Shown: positions 1 through 15,300 of the stretch, piece after piece
Layout: each line of letters starts with the position of its first letter
How positions within the stretch are numbered: position 1 is the stretch's first letter
NCBI GenBank assembly: GCA_902729315.2
Contig: LR746270.1
Coordinates: 5,883,221-5,947,220, forward strand
Reading direction: 5' to 3'
Source: Spirodela intermedia
Lineage: Eukaryota > Streptophyta > Magnoliopsida > Alismatales > Araceae
Length of the DNA: 64,000 bases
Notes under the pieces: generated by a model
Seen by the model: the letters and a program-made list of their open reading frames with translations, nothing else
What the model was told of the DNA's origin: nothing
Databases searched by the model: none
Made by a program: the position numbers and the translations under genes

Positions 1-81
1 GGACAAAAAGGCAAGATAGATAAATAAGCAACTTAGGCTATAATAATCAGGGATTCTGATCCACTGGAGGGGGTGACATAC

Positions 82-3601
<3,520 letters not shown>

Positions 3602-3715
3602 GGAGGGGTTTAGGAAGCGGCTTAGGGGAGAAGAACCGGCGGGCAGAGAAGGATCTCCGCGACCAAGAAATCTAAGCAGTACAGAGAGCCTCTAGAAACT
3701 CGGGAAAGGCCGGTA

Positions 3716-3721
3716 CTTATA
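3716..3721 (-). promoter_or_regulatory. Probable TATA box of enolase
   Basis: On the minus strand the sequence reads GCTATAAGTACC, with TATAAG at 3721-3716, about 115 bases upstream of the enolase ATG. That leaves a short 5' leader of about 80-90 bases if transcription starts some 30 bases downstream. Position and sequence fit a plant core promoter; the transcription start itself is not visible. Confidence 0.5.
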
Positions 3722-5480
3722 GCGACCGAGATGGCTGGGAGCTAGGTGAGCTGACCGGGTTAGGTCGTCACACCCACAGAAAACCAATCTCCAGCCGTTG
3801 GATTTTCACAAGCCACTGGTTCTGACGGTCAGATTTAAGAGAGCGACAGAGACGGACACCCTTTCTAAGGGGGGCAAAGGGTCTACCAACGCGTGGCAGT
3901 CCGTCACAAGTATCTTCCTCTTCCCTGACGGCATATCCCAAGACTTGACGCCGTTATCAGTGCGTCGTTATCGAGACGTGACACGTCAGCCCACGTTCTT
4001 ACCCCTGATCAGCTGACGGAACCACCAGGGAATCAATCTGGCTCTCGAGCGTGCGCTCCGAACCCCCCCCCCCCCCCATCTGTATTTAATTAATTCATAA
4101 CAATCATTGAAATATTTACCGGTTTATTTTATGGCGAGCGTGAGAATTTAAACATTATTTTTAAATATATAAAATTATTTAATGGAGTGTCGGGTCGGAC
4201 GGAGATTTTTTATTTTCTTTACTTTTTTTAATCAGATGTCGCCTTTTCGCATGCACGGATGAGGCCATCATCTGCCATTGTCGCAAAAAACTGTAGTCCG
4301 ATGGATGGCCCACATTTTTCATCGATATACCATTTTCCAAATATTCCAAATATTCTTACAATAAATAAAATCGTTTTTAAAAAAATTGAGCAGCTTGTCA
4401 TCGTCCCAGGCCCAACAAAAATGGGCCTCTCTAGATTAATGGGTCCTTCTTGTCCTATTCTGGTGAACTTGTCGCGATCATAGTGGACTTTTGGTCCTAT
4501 TTTCATATTTACCCAATGTTTGAGAAAAATGAAACGATTCCATTGACTCATCATTTTAATGCACTTATTAATGGGCAAAGTTTCGTTATTTCGATCTATT
4601 TTATGCACTTATTAGCGAAATTCCAAGAATCGCGTTAGAGAAAGAAGAACGAGTCAATATTTGGAAATCGACCTGTCGTAATGGAAATGATCACCATTAT
4701 ATTTGGAAAATAAGATTAATCGAATTATATGAAAAAAATGATGTATTCATATATATATATATATATATATATGTTTATATTTATCGATAAGGTGTATAAA
4801 AAAACTGCATATTCATATGATTTATGACACACGTGATTGAGAAGCCCCAATGAGGAGCGGAATTTTATATTAATTTTTAAAAATTTCTGAACGACCATAA
4901 TTCCATGTTTGATTACTGTTTTCAACAGACTTTATGCTACCAAGAGTCCGCTGAATGAAATTATATGCAATTTTCAACAAAAGTTTTACCGATTTGTGAA
5001 ATATAATATCTATCAATCATCTCATCGGGGGGCTTTCGAGAACTAGCTGACTCTCCCTCGCCCCCCAAACAAGCCCGTTTTGTGATAAAAAATCGCCCCT
5101 TGGCCGGTTTTCCTGGCCTCAGAACCAACCAAGTAAAGCCGCCATTTCTGGAGTCGCGTCGCGTCGCGCCGTGTCGTGGCCGGATCTCTTCGCGCCAGCT
5201 CTCTTTAGCCAAGGTTCCGCGGAGAAAGACATAAATCCGCGGGCCGCGACGGCAGGTTGTATATCTCGCAGTATCCCATTTCTCCTCTGGTTTCGTGCCA
5301 TTTTGACGGAGGTGCTCGGTTGTCCCTTCTTTGGCTGCTTGCTGTTATTTATTGACGGGGACCGAGGAGAATGGATCGCCGTCCACGTCGCCAAGCTGGT
5401 TCAGGGAGGATTTTTCCTTTTATTAGTGAGCGTTATTTATTTCCTTTATCATTAAACTTTGGAGAGGTTAAAAGTACCTC
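3722..5480. other. Intergenic region upstream of enolase
   Basis: No convincing gene. It contains a C15 run at 4063-4077, an (AT)12 microsatellite at 4749-4772 and AT-rich sequence between. A 126-codon minus-strand reading frame at 4228-4608 has no recognisable motif and overlaps open frames on the other strand, so it is not annotated. Confidence 0.5.
4749..4772. repeat. (AT)12 microsatellite
   Basis: Uninterrupted AT dinucleotide run in AT-rich intergenic DNA. Confidence 0.9.
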
Positions 5481-8094
5481 CTTAGAATCATAGAACAGAG
5501 AAGAACGAGGGTAGGAGAGGCCGTGAGGGTCATTATCCAACGCCATAGCCTCCTTCCGCCGCCGCCCATCTTTCAGCAGCCCTCCCTCCGCCATCGTCCG
5601 CCTTTCCCCCGACCGTCGTCTGTCGTCCGTCGTCCGCCGCCGCCGCCAAGGACACCTAGGGATCGATTCGTGTCTTCGCCACCGTTACCGTCACCGACCG
5701 TAACCACCAGAACGCCGCCGCCGCCTCTCAGCCGCTCTGCCCTTCCGCCCCGACCGCTTTCTCCCCCGATCGTTCGTGCTGCCGTCCCATCGGTTAGGGG
5801 TAATACCCAACCGGTTCGTTACACGACGAACCGTAGGCCCGAACCAGTCCGGATCCGGCCGGCCTGATTGGCCCATTTCCCCCAGGCCCACCCAGCCTGG
5901 GCCGCTTGGTCCGAGCTAGCCCAGGTCAGCATAGTCCACGATCAACGAGTCAGTCAACTGTCAACGTCTGGTAAATGGTCAAACGTCTGTCAACTATCAA
6001 CAATTGGGGTCCAGATTCAACGTGTGCTCCACCGATCAGTCGCCCATTCTGGCAATAAGGTTATCCCTAAACCCTCTCTCTTTCTGAATTGAGTATTTTT
6101 GTTCATCTAGGATATTATCTTACAAAACTGTCAAATTATCGTTGTGTGATCCCTAGATAGGTCCACTTATTTCCGTAGCTGGTGGTGAGTGTGGAAAGAA
6201 AACCCACTTGATTTACAACTAGTCAACTTACTGATACCGAAGCACCCTAGTCGCCGGTCTAGGTTGCTTTTAAGTTAGGGTAGCTTAATCATTTCCTCAT
6301 CTCATCCCGCATTAGTTATCAAACTGTTGATGCTGCTTCACTGCCATTGTTCTCCATTCCGCTAATTCAGGACCAGTATGAAAAGAACAACAGTTGACCG
6401 ATCCATTGTCTAGAGGAACATCGAAATTATAGATCCAAAAATAAAATCGAAATCCGTTCACTTGTTCAGCAAAATTATAGATTTTGTTAAGGATTCCATC
6501 AGCTGTTATTCATTTACCTCAAAATAGGAACACTTCCGTAGAGCTACCTAGTGATGATCTCCAGTGATGATCTTACGATACATGTATCAGCATGCTCTTA
6601 CATTGATATACAGTGAATTAAGTATCACTCATTGGAAGGATAACCGTTGGTATTCCACATTATTTTTAGTTTAATCACGTTCACAAAATCTTGATGAGAA
6701 CTCATCAAAAGTTCATCCAGTCCGGGTGTTTCTCTTGATTCAAAGATGCATTTTTTGAACTTCTTCCGAGAATTATTGTATAAGGCCATTAGTGTATCAA
6801 GATTAGGCAATCTATTAGCAAATACTTGTAGTTATTTCATTCCCTATTCTTTAAGCGGAAACTGAAAAGAATTATACATTTCTTTGATTTAATATTTTCC
6901 CAGAATGGCCCACTCTTTTTTAATGTCTTGCTGTTCTCTATGGAGTAGTTTAGGACCCTGATCTCCTTTCAATCAGATTCTTTGGCTTATTGACTCCATT
7001 TACGATCGTCCTTACTCATCACAGTGTTCTTTCTTCAACTTTTTAATTTCCAACTTTCAAAAAGGCAAACTTCTTTATTTCCTGGCCACCTTGGTGAGAA
7101 AAAGTTTTTTTTTCGTCCATTTTTTTAGTAATTTTATTGGGCATCATCTCCTCTCCACTATCTCAATTTTTTCTTAACACAAGCCTATTTACTCTGGAAT
7201 ACAACCTGAGTAGTTTATTCCATCCACCATTCTACAAATCCTCCAAGAACTCAATCCATCTTGCTCTGCAAGCATGCTTATGCACGCATTGGCTTCTCCT
7301 ATCCTGAAGAGTAATCTCCTTAAATCCCTTGGGTTTTAGATGTACACTGAATGCCGTATGAAGTTTTTCAAGGTTGTTGGGATTGTCAGAAAAAAGAAGA
7401 AGATACAATCGATTTCTTGGACCGCTTCTGGCAAGCGTTTCAAAGGAGCCTTGGGTATGTGAAAATAGAAGAAATCAATGAGGTATGCAGTCTCTATGGG
7501 GGATCATCAGAAGATAAATTACCACGAAGAAAAAACTAGGTGGTTTGTTCAACCTAAGTTTTCATCAAGACTGTTCTCTCTGTGGACGAATATTTAGGAG
7601 TAGCAGACATGGTGATATCATCTAGGCAAGGGGAAGAACCAGATATTATTGGATGATAAAAAAGTACTGACTGAGGAGTTTCATCTATTTTGTAAGGAAT
7701 TACTGACCATCTTTAGAGAGAAAGAGGAAGTGATAGATCAAAAGATAAATCACAGAGGGGAAGTATTTTGTATAGGAATATCTTAAAAGGAGAACTTTCT
7801 GAGTTTCTGAAGATCGTTTAATACATGTTTAGAACTGAAATAGCTATATCTGTGCTAGTTATAATGCTTGGAGTGTCTATACATGTTAATAAACTTCCTA
7901 GACTTCTTCTGTCTCCCGTTACCTGTAATTTAGAACATAGACATGTTAATCAACTCTCTAGACTTCTTCTGTCTCCCTTTGCCTGTAATTAGTAATGTTA
8001 TCAATGAGTTCTCTTTCCAAAAGTATTACATGTTCTCCCCACGGAATGTTACTAATGGGCGGTTTGTTCATTCAGGTTATTCTTCTAACATAAG
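5481..8094 (+). other. Leader region upstream of TFB5; CCG-rich low-complexity stretch at its left end
   Basis: From about 5540 to 5770 the plus strand is strongly C/G-rich with CCG, CCT and CGT triplets. The frame there is proline/arginine-rich low complexity without a domain, typical of a plant 5' leader or promoter-proximal CpG-rich sequence. The rest to 8094 is AT-rich. An acceptor-like TTCATTCAG at 8071-8079 just before the TFB5 ATG suggests a spliced 5' leader, but the first leader exon was not located with confidence. Confidence 0.3.
7881..7990. repeat. Two-copy 60-bp direct tandem duplication
   Basis: A block beginning ACATGTTAAT at 7881 recurs at 7941 with period 60. Both copies contain the stretch around CTTCTTCTGTCTCCC; similarity lasts about 50 bases with a handful of substitutions. 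It lies just upstream of the TFB5 start codon, in its leader or 5' intron. Confidence 0.75.
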
Positions 8095-8425
8095 ATGGTA
8101 AATGCCATCAAAGGCTTGTTCATCACCTGGTCAGTATTGGGCTTGTTTCATTACGATAAACCCATTAATTGAATCTCCACAAACTTCCTTATGGCCTCTG
8201 CTATCAACTGGCCTTACCCTTTTGTTTTCTTGGTCCATTCTCTGCAGTGACATCCCCATGGCACAATTCATCATCAACTTCAACGCCTCTCTTCCTGCTT
8301 CACAGAAGTTTATACTGCAGATTCTTGACGATACCCACTTGTTTGTCCAGCCCCATGCTGGGGAAATGATAAAGAGTCGCATGTCAGAGTTCAGAGAACA
8401 GAACACCTACGAGAAGCCAACTTGA
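8095..8425 (+). CDS. TFB5: TFIIH subunit TFB5 (GTF2H5/TTDA homologue)
   Basis: TFB5 is the smallest subunit of TFIIH and stimulates the XPB-class ATPase in nucleotide excision repair and transcription initiation in the nucleus. The gene is split: exon 1 8095-8129 encodes MVNAIKGLFIT plus two bases of a Cys codon, then an intron with donor GTCAGT at 8130 and acceptor CTCTGCAG ending at 8247, then exon 2 8248-8425 beginning with the last base of that codon. The joined frame is 213 nt, 70 residues plus TGA, against about 71 in human. The family blocks CDIPMAQF, SQKFIL, LDDTHLFVQPH and the C-terminal REQNTYEKPT are present. The frame is intact. Because exon 1 has only 35 coding bases, a plain reading-frame scan misses the true start and reads the intron instead. 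Confidence 0.93.
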
Positions 8426-11400
8426 GCCCATCTAAAGTTGGGTCATCCATCATCAAAGTTTCTTGATAATGCGGTGAGGTCAACCGTATGCAGAAGCAAT
8501 CTGATTTCATTGCCTTCCCACCTATATATCTTTTCAGAGGAGGCCTTTTTTGTTGTATCACGGAATAGAAATGTTGTTAACTGTGGTAGTACATCTTCTT
8601 GGAGATGTTACTTTGCTTACATTATGGGTAAAAATGGTTCTGCATGTCGCATCGAATTCTGAAGCCTCTTGCAGAAGGAGAGAGCACTGGAGGGAAGCTA
8701 TGGAGAGCGAAGATACGAATTTTCCTCTTAATTTATATCTGAGATGTAGATCTCCGATGACTCATCATTCCTCGAGGTTAAAGAAACCCTAAGTCCCCCC
8801 CCTTCATCAGAAGCTTCATCCATTTATCTGGGCATCTGAGCCTCGAGTGTAATCAATTTATTTGGACATAACCAATTGAAGCTGGGAGGACTGGATTTCC
8901 ATACCAATTCAGGAACTTGGGGAGTCCGTTTTTTGGGTTTGTACAAGGATTCCAGTTTCCGTCTTGGGAGTCTGATAAGCTTGTTGAATGTCTTTGATGT
9001 GAGGCTTTTATGCTCTGAAGAAGTAGTGACGGCCTCATCTGCCTCCCTAATCTCTTTTCTAGAAATGGGCATTGCTGTCAATGGAGGAACTACTGATGGT
9101 GACTCTGTTTCGAGGATCTTCCTCTAATGTTCCTTATCATGACCCAGTTCAGACTTAAAACTTAAATTAAGCGCGGAAATAAGACTAAACCCAGTCCAGA
9201 TTAATGTTTACTTGGTCAGAGAGTTTTTGAGAGGTTCTCCCTTTTAAATATTTCTTAATTACCTAATTGGCCACTTGGAAAATTCTTCGTACTGTTAGGC
9301 CCAGTGTGGATTCAAGTGCCCAGGTTTTGAAGCAAATTTTGGAAAACGAACACTTGACTTGACACCTATGTAGACAGAGCCTAGGTCCATCTTTTGTTTG
9401 CATTTATGTAAGAGGGAGGGAGGGAGAGAGCAATTAGGCTCTTTGCTTTCAAGCTAGGACTAATTTCTTTTTATAGTTCTTTAAAACTCTAAAAACAAGT
9501 CAATATCCAAAGTACCCAAATTGTTGGTTCATGGGGGTAATATCTTTTCCATTTCGTGAGAGTGAACAAGACCACTTCTCCATCTCCAGTGTCTTTCATA
9601 AGAGAAACAAAATGTTGTCACATTATGTAGAAATCTTTCATCTGAATTGGACGCATTTTTTTAGCAAACTATCAGGATACTTTGCTAATTTTGTGCTCAT
9701 TTAGGGCCAGTAAAGACACTTTTTCGACCAAAACAGCTCCTTATTCTTCTACTTTTCATTGGCATACGTGACTCAAATGAACCTTTTAGTAGTACATGAG
9801 CAAACGTATTAGAAAATCCTCACAGTGCATCAGTTAATGGATTCTTAGAAGAAAAAAAAGGAGTTTAAATATAACCATGGTCTCCAAAAATTAGGACAAG
9901 GATAATAACGTGTAAAGACATTAGAATTCTAAATTTCAATTGTATTTTGTGAAATATGATGCACAAGTTTGTTTTTTGGTGTCCAATTTATTTTAAAAAA
10001 ATTATGACAACCAAGCTTATTAATGTCATGAACAAAGGCTAGATTGAAGTTCTGCATGGATAACCAAGGTACTTTAAGTATTAATTTTTCCAGTTATGGC
10101 TTTGATTCTCTATCATCAAGTAGTTGTGCTCTTGATCAATTTAATGAGAAAGTTAGATTTGGGTTTATGAAAATGATTCCAATTTGAAGGAATTTTTACT
10201 ATGTTTACCCCAATTTTCCTCTCTTCTCTCTTTTATACATCTAGAGGCCCGTCTACATGAATAGTCTATCATTTCCTAAGTGCATTATTCTTTTATACCA
10301 TCTGCATACATTTGGTAGCCCTACAACACCCATATGCATGCGTTAACTATATAATATTTGCACATGGGACACCTTTTAAATAATCATACTCCACACCACC
10401 TACCGTTTGATGCTCATTTTGTTTTCTGTTGTCACCTACATTTATTGCTCATGCATTGCCTGATTCAAGCATAAATGATTAGTTAATCTATACACATTGA
10501 CCACATCCACACGCCCAATATAGAATGGTCGCTGCCCCGTCCGCTTAGGACATGCTGCATTTTTACTTGAGAAGAGGACTTCATGTTCTTGTTGAATTTT
10601 TGCTAATAGTTCTTTGATCATGCCCTTAAATTGCTGCAATGACATTCTCTCATGTGGCTTCCCTCTTTTCATTTTGCCAAGAGAAAGACAATAATTTTTC
10701 TCACCGATGACTTGTTTACTTTGTGTGTGATCATATCATTTTCAAATTATTAGTAGATGATTTATTAGTATAATCTGTGAGGTATTGTTTGCATCTCCTT
10801 TCTAATGTTTGAGTAAACTAAACTGAAATGTTGGCAAAACTTTAGTACAAAGAGGCTTATTTGTTCGGCAAATTTTTTGTAAAGCTACCAAGAGAAAATT
10901 ACTAAGGGGGCAGTAGGGCATAACAAGGTATCTTGCCATCAACCTGAAACTCAACCTCACATTGATGTGTACACAAATATCTATGTGTATTATGTTACTT
11001 TCTCAAGACGTTCTTGTACCTCAATTGAAGCTCAAACAGTCTGTATGTTGTGCTATATTGAAATTGCATCTTCTACTTGGCTATGTCAAAAGAGGTCAAA
11101 AGCTTGGTGCTTGTGACTAACTTAAACATAGGTTATATCTTCTTACCAAACTATGAAGAATACTATACAAGAATATTACAAGATCAAATTAATCCAACCT
11201 AATTTCCTTAGCTGGTTATAACTTGTAGTCATATGCATTGCCCCATCATACTATGAACCTATTATATTTTTCTGTGGCTATGAGTAATTGCTTGTCAAAA
11301 TGTTCAATGTTGTCTCAAGCAAATAAATGAAGTTCCATAAAATTGTGCATGTGAGATAGGTGCCATGATTGGCAAGGATGTTGAGTAGCCCCCAATACTT

Positions 11401-12302
11401 TAATGATCCAATAATGATGTGCACAAAAGAAGTTTATTTCATCTTGAATAAAAGGAAGATTTCATAAGATGATCCCATCCAAGTAGATGACAACAAACTC
11501 ATTCGTATAATCCTAAAAATGTTATTCGTTTAGGAGATTCTTGAATATAGCCAATGTTTTCATCATCTATCAAACCATGCTTGTCAATACTAATAGTAGA
11601 GACTGCCAATATCCCCCTCAAAACCTACTCGCTAGTGTCCAACAGGGTTGTGTCCAAGTTTCCATGCATCACAGTCGTCACAAAAGCTTCCTACCCCTTC
11701 CATAATCCTCATGAGTCTATAGGGTTTATAGAAGCTCCACATTCATATTGTGTTTATGCCACTAAGGCAGAGCATGAGCTTCCTTGGATGAGTCATGGCC
11801 ACTCTTCTTCAGAAGAAAACACATTCCAAGGAGGATTATGAAGTTATTCTTTGAGAATGATAAAAGTTCATATCCCTTGGACTATGGACTCTTGGACCTT
11901 CTTTATTATGCTATTCAGAACTCACACCAGTGAGTTTATTATATTGACTTAGTCTGAATCACTCATTAGGATCAAGCAAAATTAATGGAGGCTTACAAAT
12001 CCTCCATTCCTTGGACACTAGTGCAATTCACTCTGCCTTTGACTCAACTTCATTGTTTCATCACAGTGTGAAGTCCTTGTCAAGATCTGGAGGAGATTGT
12101 TGGCAAGGCATTCACTCGGGTTATATAAAATGTTTACAATTGTGGCATTGGCTCTCTCACATTTCAGATAGTCATTGGCTTCATGGGATTTAAACTAGTT
12201 GACTTCCTGCTTCTTTGGACCTGTTGCTACAAAAACACCCCCTTCTCTTGGTCATGGCTGTTTTTCTTCTCCGGCCAACTTTGTAACTTTATCTATAAAG
12301 TT
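8426..12302. other. TFB5 3' flank and gene-poor DNA
   Basis: Immediately after TFB5 the sequence is probably 3' untranslated. A GGGA-type purine stretch lies at about 9412-9430. A minus-strand open segment at 8824-9081 has no recognisable domain. From 9130 to 12302 the DNA is AT-rich with scattered short open frames; I see no gene, RNA gene or intact element. Confidence 0.4.
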
Positions 12303-15300
12303 TGCATACAACCAAAGTCCAAATCAACACCCCTGACATAAGTTTCAAAATATTAGAAATCATGCGAAAAATTGTATTTTCTCTACTTAATTCTTCTGAA
12401 ACTAACTCATCATACATGGTGCATAGTTATCACCGTGTTCTGCTGTACCTAAACACTAGGAATTATGGTTATCCTAACGCCGCATAAACTAGAAGAACGC
12501 GTGATTAGATTACAGTGTGAACCTTGCCTGAGTATTCTGAAAGCATAGTCATGACCTTGAGTCCGCAAAGAATGTGATTTTGTTGAGAGCTCCTTGTCTT
12601 GAGACCGCATGACGTATAGATTTGTCCGCAGGGCCCCCTAGAATCTACCAGGAGAAGGGAAGGGAAGGACCTCCGAAAATGAAGGGAACTGGAAGATTCG
12701 TCGAAAAGAATGTGCCTTTTGGCGGGTGGGGGGGGGGGCGCTACGAGGGAGGCCCTGCCTATAGGCCGAAAATTAGTTACATACAACTAAAGTATAAAGG
12801 GAGAAATCTGTTATGATCCTAGAAAATATGGAGAAGAGAACGGATTACGGTTATCTCACATGAATCAAATGTGCGAATCGTAAGATTCAGGGCCAATAAA
12901 TGTGTGACCGAGTCTCTTAGTGGGGCCATTGGAAGCTGAATTTGGGTAAAGGATAGTAGTCTACGCATCTTTTGAATCTCTGACTCACCTGAGTTGGTCC
13001 AACGCATCATTTGCACCTGGTTCTATTCCCTTTTCAGCCGTCTCGACGCAGATCTGATCTTATTGGTTTCTCCACCTGGGTCCGAAAACCTTGACATCGG
13101 TTTTTGGGCTGGATCGTATGCATTCATTAGCACACCAATGAATTTGTGGTCATAAATTATGGATTTGTTGTGCTACGCTTTGTAAATAATGCATTTGTTC
13201 ACGCTTTACCAGTTATCCGTGTTCGTGCGTTCAGGGGTTGGAGAATGCCTCTAGTTTTATAGATTTAGAAACCGATCTTGTTTCCAAGATTCGTATGCTG
13301 CGGATTCGTGCTCAGATCTTGCTATCTTCGGCGTCAGTCCTACACGTGGAAGTGAACTCAGAAATGAATTGCGGAAAACGAGAATGCCTCTAGGGCTACA
13401 AGGTGGTGATTATTTTATATGCTGAGGGGTAGTTATAACTAACCTAGAAATGTGGGAATCGAGATTTTGACACATTTAACATGTGTCCGAATCTATTGCT
13501 AGGCTGTCTCCAAACTAAATTGAGCTGAGTTAATGCCTTCACGCATGTTGCGCCTTTGATCCACTCGAATTGGGTTGAAATTGGGCGGCATCCCCCCCCC
13601 CCCCCGGCCCACTCGAGTTGAGCTGAAATTGGGCCACGCTATACACCAGAGTCTCGCGATGGAAGCCTACTTACAGTCTTATTGGGCTATACGTCGTTCG
13701 TAATTTGATCTGCTTCAACGCATAAATTGAACAAACAAGATATATTTGCATACCGTATTTGAACTGCTGCCTGGGTGACCGTGATTAGTGACTTCTCAAG
13801 TGCATACAACCACAGTCCAAATCAACACCCCTGACATAAGTTTCGAAATATTGGAAATCATGCGAAAAATTGTATTTTCTCTACTTAATTCTTCTGAAAC
13901 TAACTCATCATACATGGTGCATAGTTATCACCGTGTTCTGCTGTACCTAAACACTAGGAATTATGGTTATCCTAACGCCGCATAAACTAGAAGAACGCGT
14001 GATTAGATTACAGTGTGAACCTTGCCTGAGTATTCTGAAAGCATAGTCATGACCTTGAGTCCGCAAAGAATGTGATTTTGTTGAGAGCTCCTTGTCTTGA
14101 GACCGCATGACGTATAGATTTGTCCGCAGGGCCCCCTAGAATCTACCAGGAGAAGGGAAGGGAAGGACCTCCGAAAATGAAGGGAACTGGAAGATTCGTC
14201 GAAAAGAATGTGCCTTTTGGCGGGTGGGGGGGGGGGCGCTACGAGGGAGGCCCTGCCTATAGGCCGAAAATTAGTTACATACAACTAAAGTATAAAGGGA
14301 GAAATCTGTTATGATCCTAGAAAATATGGAGAAGAGAACGGATTACGGTTATCTCACATGAATCAAATGTGCGAATCGTAAGATTCAGGGCCAATCAATG
14401 TGTGACCGAGTCTCTTAGTGGGGCCATTGGAAGCTGAATTTGGGTAAAGGATAGTAGTCTACGCATCTTTTGAATCTCTGACTCACCTGAGTTGGTCCAA
14501 CGCATCATTTGCACCTGGTTCTATTCCCTTTTCAGCCGTCTCGACGCAGATCTGATCTTATTGGTTTCTCCACCTGGGTCCGAAAACCTTGACATCGGTT
14601 TTTGGGCTGGATCGTATGCATTCATTAGCACACCAATGAATTTGTGGTCATAAATTATGGATTTGTTGTGCTACGCTTTGTAAATAATGCATTTGTTCAC
14701 GCTTTACCAGTTATCCGTGTTCGTGCGTTCAGGGGTTGGAGAATGCCTCTAGTTTTATAGATTTAGAAACCGATCTTGTTTCCAAGATTCGTATGCTGCG
14801 GATTCGTGCTCAGATCTTGCTATCTTCGGCGTCAGTCCTACACGTGGAAGTGAACTCAGAAATGAATTGCGGAAAACGAGAATGCCTCTAGGGCTACAAG
14901 GTGGTGATTATTTTATATGCTGAGGGGTAGTTATAACTAACCTAGAAATGTGGGAATCGAGATTTTGACACATTTAACATGTGTCCGAATCTATTGCTAG
15001 GCTGTCTCCAAACTAAATTGAGCTGAGTTAATGCCTTCACGCATGTTGCGCCTTTGATCCACTCGAATTGGGTTGAAATTGGGCGGCATCCCCCCCCCCC
15101 CCCGGCCCACTCGAGTTGAGCTGAAATTGGGCCACGCTATACACCAGAGTCTCGCGATGGAAGCCTACTTACAGTCTTATTGGGCTATACGTCGTTCGTA
15201 ATTTGATCTGCTTCAACGCATAAATTGAACAAACAAGATATATTTGCATACCGTATTTGAACTGCTGCCTGGGTGACCGTGATTAGTGACTTCTCAAGTG

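Noticed and set aside
4228-4608. 126-codon minus-strand frame
   Set aside because: No domain, AT-rich intergenic context, overlapping open frames on the other strand.
5523-5867. Pro/Arg-rich 114-codon frame
   Set aside because: CCG-rich low complexity with open frames on both strands; better explained as GC-rich leader DNA.
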